Shown here piece by piece: positions 27,159 through 36,141 of a stretch of 64,000 bases of DNA. Each line of letters starts with the position of its first letter. The first letter of the stretch is position 1. The notes below the pieces were generated by a model. It did no database searches. It was not told the DNA's origin and saw only the letters and a list, made by a program, of their open reading frames with translations. Source of the stretch: Arthrobacter livingstonensis (GTDB lineage: Bacteria > Actinomycetota > Actinomycetes > Actinomycetales > Micrococcaceae); assembly GCF_003219815.1 (NCBI RefSeq), contig NZ_QJVD01000017.1, positions 44,791 to 108,790 on the forward strand. Reading direction: 5' to 3'. The position numbers and the translations under genes are program-made.

Positions 27159-28042
27159 CAAACCACGGCCTTTCGGGCCCGTGTGACGTGATCGCCAATG
27201 GTCTGGAGCTGGTAGCGCGAGACGTTTTCGGCGTCGTCGTCTTCGGCAAAGACGCTGGAGACCATGACGGCGTCGTCTCGGTCCAAAAAGCCGATCTCCG
27301 CCAACCCGCCAAAGAACTGCTCCCAGTTGACGTCGCCGTCGCCGATTTTCAGGTGCTGGTGGACACGGACAGGGTTGCCGGGCGGGTTGGTGATGTAGCG
27401 CAGCCCGTGGGAGGCATGATGGTCCATGGTGTCGGCCACGTGCACCAGGCGCAGCTTGTCGCCGGCCGCGCGCATGATCGCCAGCGGGTCGTCCTTCATG
27501 TGGAAGCTGTGCGAGGCCACGTAGGCCAGCCCCACGTTGGGTGAGTTCAGGCCGCGGATGACGCGGATGGCGGCCAGGCCCTCCTCGACAAAGTCGTCCG
27601 GATGGGGATCGATCAGCAGGTCGATCCCCTCCCGCTCGATGATGGGCAGCAGCTCCTCCATCGACCGGGAAAACGCCCGCTCGGACTCCTCGGCCTTCTC
27701 GGGCCGGCCGCTGAACTCGGTGTTCATGGTCGCAACGCCGAGGTCGACGGAGATTTGGATGGCGCACTTCCAGTAGCGGACGGCGGCCTCGCGGGCGTCC
27801 TCGTCGGGTCCGGACCAGCGCAGCACGGGCAGCACCGAGGCAATCTCGATCCCCGCATCCGCGACGGACTTCTTCAGCGCGGCCACGAGTGCGTCGTCGG
27901 CCCTGGGGTGGTTGTAAAAGGGAATGAAGTCCGGGTGCGGGGTCATTTGCATGTAGCTGTACCCCAGGTCCGCCACGAGCAGTGGGAACTCGAGCAGGCT
28001 GTGGCTGTGGTGGAACGGCGTGGGGTCCAGTGCGATCTTCAT
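27158..28042 (-). CDS. Sugar phosphate isomerase/epimerase-type TIM barrel (IolH/IolI-like)
   Basis: Cytoplasmic AP-endonuclease-2-type barrel, 294 aa. Metal-site residues are visible in [23 protein letters not shown] and [14 protein letters not shown]. Related proteins in inositol clusters are IolH or the inosose isomerase IolI; sequence reading alone does not choose between them. It sits between iolG and the transporter, coupled to the latter by a TGATG overlap and 7 bp after iolG. Confidence 0.85.
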   Translation of the reverse strand: MKIALDPTPFHHSHSLLEFPLLVADLGYSYMQMTPHPDFIPFYNHPRADDALVAALKKSVADAGIEIASVLPVLRWSGPDEDAREAAVRYWKCAIQISVDLGVATMNTEFSGRPEKAEESERAFSRSMEELLPIIEREGIDLLIDPHPDDFVEEGLAAIRVIRGLNSPNVGLAYVASHSFHMKDDPLAIMRAAGDKLRLVHVADTMDHHASHGLRYITNPPGNPVRVHQHLKIGDGDVNWEQFFGGLAEIGFLDRDDAVMVSSVFAEDDDAENVSRYQLQTIGDHVTRARKAVV

Positions 28043-28049
28043 GATGGTT

Positions 28050-29063
28050 TTAGTTGTACAGCCCGGGCTTCGGGGCCAGCACGACGGCGGTCTTCGCGCC
28101 TGTCCTTTGCGCCTCGACTCCCGCTTCGCAACAGGCCGCGGTGGCATAGCCGTCCCAAGCGGACGGCCCGCCAATTTCCCCGCGCAGCGCGGCGTCGGCC
28201 CACGCCTGGACCTCGACGTCGTACGCGGTACCGAAGCGCTCCTCAAAGCCGGGGGTGATCCGCCCGCCCCAGCGTCCCTGCGTGCGGACGTACGGGCCGC
28301 CGTCGTTCCCTATGTTGACAATGCCGTCCTCGAAGGAGGCCTGGGTGGCGACTTCGTAGCCAAACTTGGCGTTGACGTAGATTTCAACATCGGCCAGGAC
28401 GCCGGATTCGGTCTCGAGCAGCACGTGCTGGGGATCGTGCTGGCCCTCCGGGGCGTTGCGGGTGGGCTTGCCCAGACGCACCTGGACGGAGGTGATTTCC
28501 TCCCCGGTGAAGAAGCGGATGGCGTCGAATTCATGGACCACGGAGTCGTTGATGAGCATCTCGTTCGTGAAGCCGGCCGGGGTGTCCGGGTTGCGGTGCT
28601 GGTGGTGGAGCACCAGCAGCTCACCGAGCCGGCCCTCGGTGACGATGCCGCGCAGGGCGGCGTATTCGGCGTCGAAGCGGCGCATGAAGCCCACCTGGAT
28701 GCGCTTGCGGCCCGACTTCGCCTCCGCCTCAACCACCTTCAACGCGCTGGCGGCGTCCGGGGTGAGCGGTTTTTCGCACAGGATCGGGATGTCGCGTTCC
28801 AGCGCCTTGAACAAGATGTCCTCGTGGAGGAAGCCGGGGGTGGCGATCAGCACGGCGTTCACGTCTCCGTTGTCCAGCGCTTCCTCGGCACTGGCAAGGG
28901 CCACCGCCCCCGGAATGCCCTTGATGGCGGCTTCGGCGCGGGCCACGTCAATGTCGACGACGGCGGCCACCTCGGCCCCGCTGATTCGGTGATGCAGTCG
29001 GGCAATGTGGTCCGCCCCCATGCGTCCGGCCCCAATAACGGCTACGCGAAGTTTTTCAGTCAT
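28050..29063 (-). CDS. iolG: Myo-inositol 2-dehydrogenase
   Basis: First enzyme of inositol catabolism: oxidises myo-inositol to 2-keto-myo-inositol with NAD. 337 aa from ATG 29063 (AGAAAG upstream), the standard IolG length. Seen: VAVIGAGRMGADHIARLH Rossmann motif, LCEKPLTPD, GFMRRFDAEY, and the catalytic NDSVVHEFDAIRFFTGEE. Its place directly after iolE in the operon makes it the main dehydrogenase, with the copy at 24664 secondary. Confidence 0.94.
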   Translation of the reverse strand: MTEKLRVAVIGAGRMGADHIARLHHRISGAEVAAVVDIDVARAEAAIKGIPGAVALASAEEALDNGDVNAVLIATPGFLHEDILFKALERDIPILCEKPLTPDAASALKVVEAEAKSGRKRIQVGFMRRFDAEYAALRGIVTEGRLGELLVLHHQHRNPDTPAGFTNEMLINDSVVHEFDAIRFFTGEEITSVQVRLGKPTRNAPEGQHDPQHVLLETESGVLADVEIYVNAKFGYEVATQASFEDGIVNIGNDGGPYVRTQGRWGGRITPGFEERFGTAYDVEVQAWADAALRGEIGGPSAWDGYATAACCEAGVEAQRTGAKTAVVLAPKPGLYN

Positions 29064-29076
29064 GGCTAGCTTCTTT

Positions 29077-29988
29077 CTAATTAACAGCCGTGCGGGAGCC
29101 GCAGCTGAGCAGGTAGTTGCGGGTCCGCTTGGCGATGGGCATGGGCACGTCGAAGGCCACGGGATACATGTCCTGCTCCACAATGCCAAAGATTGGCTTG
29201 TTGAGTGCCTCGACGGCTTCAATGACGGCGCGCAGGTCCGGCAGGCCGCCGGGCGGTTCGCTCATGACGCCGGCCAGGTTGGCGGCGGCCCAGGTCATGT
29301 TTTCGGCGTTGACGCGGGCCAGGATGTCGGGGTTGATCTGCTTGAGATGCAGGTAGCCGATGCGCTCGGGGTACTTGCGGATCAGCTCCAGCGAGCTGGC
29401 CCCGCAGTATTCCGCGTGGCCGGTGTCCAGGCACAGGTTCAGTAGTTCCGGATCGGTTTCGGCCAGCAGGTGTTCAATGTCGGCCTGGGCACCCACGTGG
29501 GAGTCGGCGTGCGAGTGGAATTGCTGCTTGAGGCCAAAGTCCTTGAGCAGGACCTCCCCCAACCGGTTGTGGCCGGCAAACAGCTCCGTCCACTGACGGG
29601 CGTCGAGGGTGCCGCTTTCCACGGCGTCGCCCGTGACGTCATCACGCCACATGGCGGGAATGACGACGACGTTCTCCCCGCCCATGGCGGCCGTCAGTTC
29701 GGCCACCTTCCTGGCCGGCTCCCAGGCCTGCTCCCACTGGTCCGCGCCACGGTGGAACGCGGTGAAAACGGTCCCGGCGGTGACTTGCAGGTCCCGGTCC
29801 GCCAGCTCCCGGGCCAGGCGTGCGGTGTCGATGGGCAGGTAGCCGTAGGGGCCGAGTTCAATCCACTTGTACCCGGACTCGGCCACCTCGTCGAGGAAGC
29901 GCTCCCAGGGGGTCTGCTTCGGGTCGTCCGTAAACCAGACGCCCCAGGAATCCGGCGCGGTGCCGATGATCAGCTTGTTATCAGTCAT
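29077..29988 (-). CDS. iolE: Myo-inosose-2 dehydratase
   Basis: Dehydrates 2-keto-myo-inositol to the trihydroxycyclohexane-dione, step two of the pathway. 303 aa TIM barrel starting MTDNKLIIGTAPDSWGVWF, which is characteristic of IolE. Metal and substrate residues lie in VIPAMWRDD, QQFHSHADSHVG and LCLDTGHAEYCG. It ends 13 bp before iolG. The 80-bp gap to the upstream iolA holds the palindromic element described at 30012. Confidence 0.95.
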   Translation of the reverse strand: MTDNKLIIGTAPDSWGVWFTDDPKQTPWERFLDEVAESGYKWIELGPYGYLPIDTARLARELADRDLQVTAGTVFTAFHRGADQWEQAWEPARKVAELTAAMGGENVVVIPAMWRDDVTGDAVESGTLDARQWTELFAGHNRLGEVLLKDFGLKQQFHSHADSHVGAQADIEHLLAETDPELLNLCLDTGHAEYCGASSLELIRKYPERIGYLHLKQINPDILARVNAENMTWAAANLAGVMSEPPGGLPDLRAVIEAVEALNKPIFGIVEQDMYPVAFDVPMPIAKRTRNYLLSCGSRTAVN

Positions 29989-30011
29989 GAGGATTCTTTC
30001 CGGGATGCTAG

Positions 30012-30069
30012 GGGCCCCGCCCGCGAGGGCCCCGCGGCGAGCTTGCGAGCCGTGGGAGCGGGTGGGGAC
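30012..30069. repeat. Palindromic element between iolA and iolE
   Basis: A 58-bp GC-rich element with core GCGAGCTTGCGAGC and outer GGGCCCCGC / GTGGGAGCGGGTGGGGAC. It can fold, pairing CCCGCGGC with GCCGTGGG around the core. The 3' 31 bases match 26 of 31 positions of the sequence inside purC at 47529-47559, and the 5' part aligns with GGGCCC and GCGAGGG landmarks. It reaches the iolA stop codon, where it may attenuate or stabilise the operon mRNA. Confidence 0.85.
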
Positions 30070-31580
30070 TAGTTGGAGGGGAAGTTGTAGCTGGCGTCGG
30101 AGACGTGCTGGGGTTCGGGCCAGCGGGAGGTGACGACCTTGGCGCGGGTGTAGAAGGCCACGCCTTCCTCGCCGTAGATGTGCTTGTCGCCGAAGAGTGA
30201 GTTCTTCCAGCCGCCGAAGGAGTGGTAGGCCACGGGTACCGGGACGGGGACGTTGATGCCGATCATGCCCACGTGCACGCCGCGCTGGAACTTGCGGGCG
30301 TTGGCGCCGGAGGAGGTGAAGATCGCGGTGCCGTTGCCGTACGGGTTGGCGTTGATCAGGGCAATGCCCTCCTCCACGGTCTCCACGCGCATCACGGCCA
30401 GCACGGGGCCGAAAATTTCCTCCGTGTAGGCGGTCATGTCCGCGGAGACGCCGTCCAGCAGGGTCGGGCCCACCCAGTAGCCGTCCTCCTTGCCGGGGAC
30501 GGTGAAGTCCCGGCCGTCCACGACCAGGGTGGCGCCGGCGTCGGCCGCCTCCCCCACGATCTTCAGCACCCGGGCCTTGGAGGCGGCGGTGATGACCGGG
30601 CCCATGTCCGCGTCCGGCTCGGTGCCCTCGGCGACCTTGATGGCTACGGCGCGCTCACGCACCTTGCCCAGCAGCGTGTCCGCGGCATCGCCGACGGCGA
30701 CGGCCACGGAGATGGCCATGCAGCGCTCGCCCGCGGAGCCGAAGGCGGCGGCGGAGAGGTGGTCGGCGGCGTTGTCCATGTCCGCGTCGGGGAGGATGAT
30801 GGCGTGGTTCTTCACTCCGCCCAGGGCCTGGACACGCTTGCCGTGGGCCGTGGCGGTCTCGTGGACGTACTTGGCGATGGGGGTGGAGCCGACAAAGGAA
30901 ATGGCGTCCACGTCCGGGTGGGTGAGCAGTCCGTCCACGGTGTCCTTGCCGCCGTGGAGGACCTGGAACACGCCGTCGGGCAGGCCCGCCTCGGTCCACA
31001 GCTTGGCCAGCAGCGTCGGCGCGGAGGGATCGCGCTCGGAGGGCTTGAGGATGAACGCGTTGCCGGCGGCGATGGCGATGGGGCACATCCACAGCGGCAC
31101 CATGACGGGGAAGTTGAACGGCGTGATGCCCGCAACGACGCCCACGGGCTGGCGGAAGGAGAACACGTCGATGCCGGTGGAGGCCTGGCCGGAGTAGGCT
31201 CCCTTGAGCAGCTGGTTGATACCGCAGGCAAACTCGATGACTTCCAGGCCGCGGCCAATTTCGCCGGCCGCGTCGGAGAGAACCTTGCCGTGCTCGGCGG
31301 TGACCAGGGCGGCCAGCTCGTCCACATGTGAAGCGACGAGCTCGCGGAACTTGAACAGGACCGTGGTGCGCTTGGCGAGCGAGTAGTCGCCCCAGATTTC
31401 GGCGGCGGCCTTGGCGGCGGCGACGGCAGTGTCCAGGTCCTGGCGGCTGGCCAGGTTCAGCTGGGCCGAGACGGCACCGGTGGCCGGGTTGTACACCGGC
31501 TGGGTGGCCCCGCCCGTGCCGGCGGACTCGGCGCCGTTGATGAAGTGCTTGATGGTGGTCAGCGTTGCTGTTTGCGTCAT
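30069..31580 (-). CDS. iolA: Methylmalonate-semialdehyde dehydrogenase (CoA-acylating)
   Basis: Last step of inositol (and valine) catabolism: malonic or methylmalonic semialdehyde to acetyl- or propionyl-CoA with NAD and CoA. 503 aa from ATG 31580, with GGAAAGAAG upstream. Seen: ITPFNFPVMVPLWMCPIAIA, FVGSTPIAKYVHE, catalytic Cys in GERCMAISVAVAVG, and C-terminal FGGWKNSLFGDKHIYG. The Glu of classical ALDHs is replaced in the GGVKNHAI motif, as expected for the CoA-dependent MmsA/IolA group. Confidence 0.95.
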   Translation of the reverse strand: MTQTATLTTIKHFINGAESAGTGGATQPVYNPATGAVSAQLNLASRQDLDTAVAAAKAAAEIWGDYSLAKRTTVLFKFRELVASHVDELAALVTAEHGKVLSDAAGEIGRGLEVIEFACGINQLLKGAYSGQASTGIDVFSFRQPVGVVAGITPFNFPVMVPLWMCPIAIAAGNAFILKPSERDPSAPTLLAKLWTEAGLPDGVFQVLHGGKDTVDGLLTHPDVDAISFVGSTPIAKYVHETATAHGKRVQALGGVKNHAIILPDADMDNAADHLSAAAFGSAGERCMAISVAVAVGDAADTLLGKVRERAVAIKVAEGTEPDADMGPVITAASKARVLKIVGEAADAGATLVVDGRDFTVPGKEDGYWVGPTLLDGVSADMTAYTEEIFGPVLAVMRVETVEEGIALINANPYGNGTAIFTSSGANARKFQRGVHVGMIGINVPVPVPVAYHSFGGWKNSLFGDKHIYGEEGVAFYTRAKVVTSRWPEPQHVSDASYNFPSN

Positions 31581-31611
31581 GTCAGATTCTTCTTTCCAAG
31601 TAAGTGGGGGT

Positions 31612-33555
31612 TTAGCCGAGCATCTTGCGCTGGCGCCCCTTGTGATCTGTATAAGTGGTGTGGGCCTGCTGCGTGGATTCAAGGTCGGAAACTTCCGAGA
31701 CGGGCACGTCCCACCAGGATTCGGAGCTGGGCGCGTCCAGGAGCGGGTCTGATTCCACATGAATCAGCACGGGCCCGCCGTCTTCCGGCGCGGCCTTGGC
31801 CGCCGTGACGGCGGCTTCCAGGTCGGCAATGACGTTCCCGCCGGGGGCCACCCGGATGACTTTCACGCCGAGGCTTTCGGCGTTCAGGGCCAGGTCGATC
31901 GGGAGCTTGTCGCCGTCGTCGAAGGTGTGGTGTTCGGTGTCGAGCGTGCGGTACTTGGTGCCGAAGCGCTGCGAGCCGAGCTGTTCGGACAGCGCGCCGA
32001 TCGAGGCGTAGCCATGGTTTTGGATCAGCACCACAATCAGTTTGATCTTCTCGGCGACGGCGGTGACCAGTTCGGTGTGCATCATCAGGTAGGAGCCGTC
32101 CCCCACCATGACGACGACGTCGCGCCGGGTGCCGCCGCCGGCCGCCTCGGCGATGGTGGCGCGCTTGACGCCGAGCCCGCCGGGGATTTCATATCCCATG
32201 CAGGAAAACGCATATTCCACGTGGTAGCCGAAGGAATCCCGGATCCGCCACATCTTGTGCAGGTCCCCGGGCAGGGATCCCGCGGCGCAGATGACCACGT
32301 CTTGGGCATCCATGGCGCGGTTGGTGGCACCGATGATCTCGTTTTGCGAGGGCAGCGGCGTGTAACGGGTGTCGAAAGCTTCGTCGACGATGGCGTCCCA
32401 GCGCTTCTTTTGTGCGGCCACCGTCCGCTCCAGCTCGGCGCCGACACGGTAGCCGCCCAGCGCCGCGTTCAGCTTGACCAACGCCTTGCGGGCGTCGGCC
32501 ACGATCGGCAGAGACGTACCGTGCTTGTACGCGTCCAGCGGGGTGACATTGATGTTGATGAAGCGCACCTCCGGGTTTTGAAAGGCCGTGCGGGATGCGG
32601 TGGTGAAGTCCTCGTAGCGGGTGCCGATGCCAATGATCAGGTCCGCGTTCGCGGCGACGGCGTTGGCCGCCGTCGTGCCCGTGGAGCCGATGGCGCCGAG
32701 GGACTGGGGGTGGTTCCAGGGCAGCACACCCACGCCGGCCTGGGTGTTGCCGACGGGAATGCCGGTGGCCTCGGCCAGCTTGGACAGCTCGCCCTCGGCG
32801 TAGGCGTACAGCACACCGCCGCCGGCCAGGATAAGGGGGTTCTTCGCGTTCTTGATGGCGTCGGCGGCGCGGCGGATGTCGTCGTCGTCGGCATCGGGAC
32901 GGCGGATGCGCCACTCCCGCTCGGCCAGGAATTCCTCGGGCACGGCCAGCGCTTCGGCCTGGACGTCCTGCGGCAGCGAGATCGTCACGGCACCGGTGTC
33001 GGCCGGGTCGGTGAGCACGCGCAGGCCGTTCAGCAGCGCCGAGAACAGCTGCTCCGGGCGGGAGACCCGGTCAAAGTAGCGCGAGAGCGGGCGGAAGGCG
33101 TCGTTGACTGACACGTCGTAGGCGTCGGGGCGTTCGAGCTGCTGGAGCACCGGATCCGCGGCGCGGGTGGCGAAGACGTCGCTGGGCAGCAGCAGCACGG
33201 GCAGACGGTTGGTGGTGGCCAGGGCAGCGCCGGTGAGCAGGTTCGTGGAGCCGGGGCCCACGGAGGTGCTCACGGCAAAGGTGGCGCGGCGGCGGGTGTG
33301 CCGGGCATAGCCCACCGACTGGTGCGACTGCGCCTGCTCGTTGCGGCCCTGGTAATAGGGCATGAGGGTCGGGTCGCTCACCTGGTACTGCTTCAAGGCC
33401 TGCCCGACACCGGCCACGTTGCCGTGGCCAAAGATGCCGAACATGCCCGGGATCAGCCGGCCCCGGTATTCCTCGGCGCCCACCTTGTCCACCGCGTACT
33501 GCTTCCCCAGGAATTCCACCACGGCCTGGGCCACCGTCATTGTGCGAGTTGACAT
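31612..33555 (-). CDS. iolD: 3D-(3,5/4)-trihydroxycyclohexane-1,2-dione hydrolase
   Basis: Thiamine-diphosphate enzyme that opens the inositol ring, giving 5-deoxy-glucuronate. 647 aa, normal for IolD. Three ThDP-family domains: an N-terminal Pyr domain (GMFGIFGHGNVAGVG, ending with the SVGPGSTNLLTGAA block), a central domain (ILAGGGVLYAYAE), and a C-terminal PP domain with GDGSYLMMHTELV...NHGYASI, the ThDP/Mg GDG-N motif. It lies 31 bp upstream of iolA and 3 bp downstream of the aldolase-like gene, inside the operon. Confidence 0.95.
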   Translation of the reverse strand: MSTRTMTVAQAVVEFLGKQYAVDKVGAEEYRGRLIPGMFGIFGHGNVAGVGQALKQYQVSDPTLMPYYQGRNEQAQSHQSVGYARHTRRRATFAVSTSVGPGSTNLLTGAALATTNRLPVLLLPSDVFATRAADPVLQQLERPDAYDVSVNDAFRPLSRYFDRVSRPEQLFSALLNGLRVLTDPADTGAVTISLPQDVQAEALAVPEEFLAEREWRIRRPDADDDDIRRAADAIKNAKNPLILAGGGVLYAYAEGELSKLAEATGIPVGNTQAGVGVLPWNHPQSLGAIGSTGTTAANAVAANADLIIGIGTRYEDFTTASRTAFQNPEVRFININVTPLDAYKHGTSLPIVADARKALVKLNAALGGYRVGAELERTVAAQKKRWDAIVDEAFDTRYTPLPSQNEIIGATNRAMDAQDVVICAAGSLPGDLHKMWRIRDSFGYHVEYAFSCMGYEIPGGLGVKRATIAEAAGGGTRRDVVVMVGDGSYLMMHTELVTAVAEKIKLIVVLIQNHGYASIGALSEQLGSQRFGTKYRTLDTEHHTFDDGDKLPIDLALNAESLGVKVIRVAPGGNVIADLEAAVTAAKAAPEDGGPVLIHVESDPLLDAPSSESWWDVPVSEVSDLESTQQAHTTYTDHKGRQRKMLG

Positions 33556-33558
33556 GTC

Positions 33559-34503
33559 TTATTCCTGTCCTTCTGCGGTTTGGCTCAAGGCGGCGCGGTT
33601 CAAGAGCGAGGCCGCCGTGGCCACGGCCCCGGCAACGTCGCCGTCCTGGGGGTACAGCAGGGTCCGCCCGACCGTCAGGCCCTGGACTCCGGGCAGCGCG
33701 AGTGCGGCGCCCCAGCTGGCAAAGACCTCGTCTGGCCCGGCGTCCGGGTCCCCCCCCAGCAGGACGGTGGGCATAGTGGTGGCGGCCATGACGCGTTCCA
33801 TCTCCGCCACCACGGGCAGCTTCATCCACGTGTAGGCGCTCGTGGAGCCAAGGCCGGAGGCGATGCTGACGGACTTGATAACGGCGTCGGCGGAGAGGTC
33901 GTTGCGGACGCGGCCGTTCTCCCGCACGGACAGGAACGGCTCCACCATGGCGATCAGCCTGCGCTCCGCCAGCGAGTCAATGGCCTTGGCCGTGGCTTCC
34001 AGCAGTGCGACGGTATCCGGATCGCCCAGGCAGATGCGGGTGAGCATCTTGCCGCCGTCGGCGCCGAAGTCCGCCAGCGCCTGTGCGGTGTGGCCGGTGA
34101 AGCGGTCGTCAATTTCGTTGACGAGCCCGGCCAGGCCGCCACGGTTCATGGAGCCAAACACCAGCTTGCCCTCGAGTGCGCCGAGCAACAGGAGATCATC
34201 CATGATGTCCGGGGAGGCCAGGACGCCGTCCACGGCCGGGTTGGCCAGCGCAATTCGGAGCCGGTCCAGCAGCTCTCGCCGGTCCGCCATGGCCGTGGGG
34301 TTCGCTCCCACCGAAATGGCGCCACGGGCGGGGTGGTCGGCGGCGACGATGAAGTTTTGCACCCCGCTCTTCACGCCGGGGTGCCGGCGACGGGCCTTGG
34401 CGGCGCGGGCCACTGCGGCCGGGTCTTCCAGGCGCAGCGCCGTCAGGTGTGCGTAGCGGCGGGGATCGTCGTCCACGCCGGCGGGTGCCGTCGAGGTGCT
34501 CAC
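33559..34503 (-). CDS. Class I aldolase-like (beta/alpha)8 protein (Cgl0159-type), candidate DKGP aldolase
   Basis: A 314-aa barrel protein conserved in actinobacterial inositol clusters and, as I recall, named after C. glutamicum Cgl0159. FIVAADHPARGAISVG near residues 50-65 and STSAYTWMKLPVVAEME resemble class I aldolases of the DhnA/LacD kind; the Lys of WMKLP matches the Schiff-base position. The cluster has no recognisable class II IolJ, and this gene is coupled to iolC by a GTGA overlap, so it is the obvious candidate for cleaving 2-deoxy-5-keto-gluconate 6-phosphate. That role is inference. Confidence 0.8.
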   Translation of the reverse strand: MSTSTAPAGVDDDPRRYAHLTALRLEDPAAVARAAKARRRHPGVKSGVQNFIVAADHPARGAISVGANPTAMADRRELLDRLRIALANPAVDGVLASPDIMDDLLLLGALEGKLVFGSMNRGGLAGLVNEIDDRFTGHTAQALADFGADGGKMLTRICLGDPDTVALLEATAKAIDSLAERRLIAMVEPFLSVRENGRVRNDLSADAVIKSVSIASGLGSTSAYTWMKLPVVAEMERVMAATTMPTVLLGGDPDAGPDEVFASWGAALALPGVQGLTVGRTLLYPQDGDVAGAVATAASLLNRAALSQTAEGQE

Positions 34504-35537
34504 TTAAGTGCCCCTTCCGCGGCGGAGTCGGGCACAGCCGCCCCGGGTAAAGGGGCCCCGGGTACCAGTCGGCCGCGTTCGGCCAGCAGCAAGGTGACCT
34601 CCTCCGGCGTCGGCATGGCGTCGGCGCAGGAGAGGCGGGAGGCCACAATGGCGCCGGCGGCGTTGGCATAGTCGAGCACCTGGGCCAGCGGCCAGCCTGC
34701 AAGCAGGCCGTGCACAAAGGCGCCGCCAAAGGAATCGCCGGCGCCGAGTCCGTTGACGGTTTCAACGGGGACGGGGGCGGAGACCACGCGCTCGGTGGCG
34801 GTCTTGGCCATGACGCCTTCGGACCCCAGCTTCACGACGGCGATCTCAACACCCGCCGCCAGCAGGCGGTCGGCCTGTTCGTCCGGTGTCCCCGCCCCGA
34901 CGGCGACGGCGCATTCCTTGTCATTGCCGATGGCGACGGTGGCATGTGGGAGGATCTTGGCGATCTGTTCGCGGGCGTCCTCCTCGTAGTCCCAGAACAT
35001 GGGCCTGTAGTCCAGGTCCAGGATGGTGTACTGGCCGGGGGTCAGTTTGGCACGGGGGCGGGCCAGGTGGGCGGCCAGGTGGGCGCCGCGGCTGGGTTCC
35101 TGGCACAGGCCGGTGACGGTGGACCAGAAGATGCGCGCGTCCTTGATGGCCGCGGTGTCCAGCTCGTCGGCGGCGATCTGCCAGTCCGGGGCGGTGGGGA
35201 GCCTGCCGTAGAAGTACAGCGGGAAGTCCTCGGGCGGCTTGATGGCGCAGAAGGTGACGGGCGTTTGCAACTGGGCGACCGGACGGACGAACTGGTCGTC
35301 CACCGTGAACTTCTTCAACTCGCGGTGCAGGTAGTGGCCAAAGGAGTCATCTCCCGTGCGGGTGATGACGGCGGTCCGCCGGCCATGCCGGGCAGCGGCC
35401 ACGGCAACGTTGGTGGCGGAACCGCCCAGGTATTTTCCGAAGGACGTGACGTCTTCCAGATCCACGCCAATGTCATTGGGGTAGATGTCGACGCTGATGC
35501 GCCCGATGGTAATCAAATCGTGGCTCACGTTGATCAA
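34500..35537 (-). CDS. iolC: 5-dehydro-2-deoxygluconokinase
   Basis: PfkB-family sugar kinase that phosphorylates 2-deoxy-5-keto-gluconate. 345 aa. Seen: GRISVDIYPNDIGVDLEDV and GGSATNVAVAAARHG in the N-terminal lid, LDLDYRPMFWDYEEDA, which is particular to IolC, and the PfkB signature GLGAGDSFGGAFVHG with catalytic Asp. Start ATG 35537 has AAAGG 8 bases upstream; GTG four codons in is possible. It is the first gene of the nine-gene minus-strand iol operon; two TGTyCTGwCA boxes lie 110-140 bp upstream. Confidence 0.95.
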   Translation of the reverse strand: MINVSHDLITIGRISVDIYPNDIGVDLEDVTSFGKYLGGSATNVAVAAARHGRRTAVITRTGDDSFGHYLHRELKKFTVDDQFVRPVAQLQTPVTFCAIKPPEDFPLYFYGRLPTAPDWQIAADELDTAAIKDARIFWSTVTGLCQEPSRGAHLAAHLARPRAKLTPGQYTILDLDYRPMFWDYEEDAREQIAKILPHATVAIGNDKECAVAVGAGTPDEQADRLLAAGVEIAVVKLGSEGVMAKTATERVVSAPVPVETVNGLGAGDSFGGAFVHGLLAGWPLAQVLDYANAAGAIVASRLSCADAMPTPEEVTLLLAERGRLVPGAPLPGAAVPDSAAEGALK

Positions 35538-35649
35538 AAGGACCTTTCACTTCGGGAACTCGCCTTGCAACAGGTGGGTGGGGGGTGAACCCCTGCGCTG
35601 CGCCGGCCACGTGATGGCCGACACACATACTACTTTGCATGAAATTTCA

Positions 35650-35675
35650 TGTCCTGTCAAAGGTTTGTTCTGACA
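35650..35675. promoter_or_regulatory. Two putative inositol-regulator operators upstream of iolC
   Basis: TGTCCTGTCA (35650-35659) and TGTTCTGACA (35666-35675), 16 bp apart, match the TGTCCTGACA box in front of gntR at 9 of 10 positions each. TTTGTTCTGACATAAGAACA also contains the inverted pair TGTTCT/AGAACA. The spacing of about one and a half helical turns suits two dimers bound upstream of the operon. Confidence 0.55.
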
Positions 35676-35728
35676 TAAGAACATTAAGCCGTTTGATGGT
35701 GCGTAACATGCCTCGTGGTGAAGGCGCC

Positions 35729-36141
35729 TCAGGCCCCGGCCAGCGCCGGGACGGCAAGTTCTCCGGTGGCGTACTGGGCACGGCCGAAGCCGAACGACCA
35801 GTCCCCCGCAGTGTTTTCCATGTACCCGATGAACACATCATCACCTGCGACGCCAAGGCCGGCAAAGTTGGCTGCGATGGCGGCAAAGAGCGACTGCTTG
35901 GCCTCGAGCGGGCGCCCCTGCTGCGTGACGATCTGGATCATGACGACGCCGCTGCTGCGCTTAAACCCCAGCCCGGCATCCTGGGCAATGACCCGTCCGG
36001 CACCATGCTCGGTCAGAATATGAAAGTAGTCCCGCTCCGGGACACCATATTCGGCCAGGATGGCGTCGTGAATGGCGCGGCTGAGTGCCTGCAGCCCTTC
36101 CGGGCGCGGTCCTCAGTGACATCGATGCAAACCAATGACAC
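35729..36141 (-). pseudogene. Frameshifted tautomerase-family gene
   Basis: Relic or frameshifted copy of a tautomerase-like protein of about 137 aa. A GTG start at 36141 opens SLVCIDVTEDR; one base is missing near GGG at 36102-36104, after which the frame continues as GLQALSRAIHDAILAEYGVPERDYF, HILTEHGAGRV and then VVMIQIVTQQGRPLEAKQSLF, ENTAGDWSFGFGRAQY to TGA at 35729. The last 70 residues are also readable from an internal ATG at 35941. A single homopolymer error could explain it, so it may be intact in the real genome. It lies head-on upstream of the iol operon and has a similar operator-like box. Confidence 0.75.
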
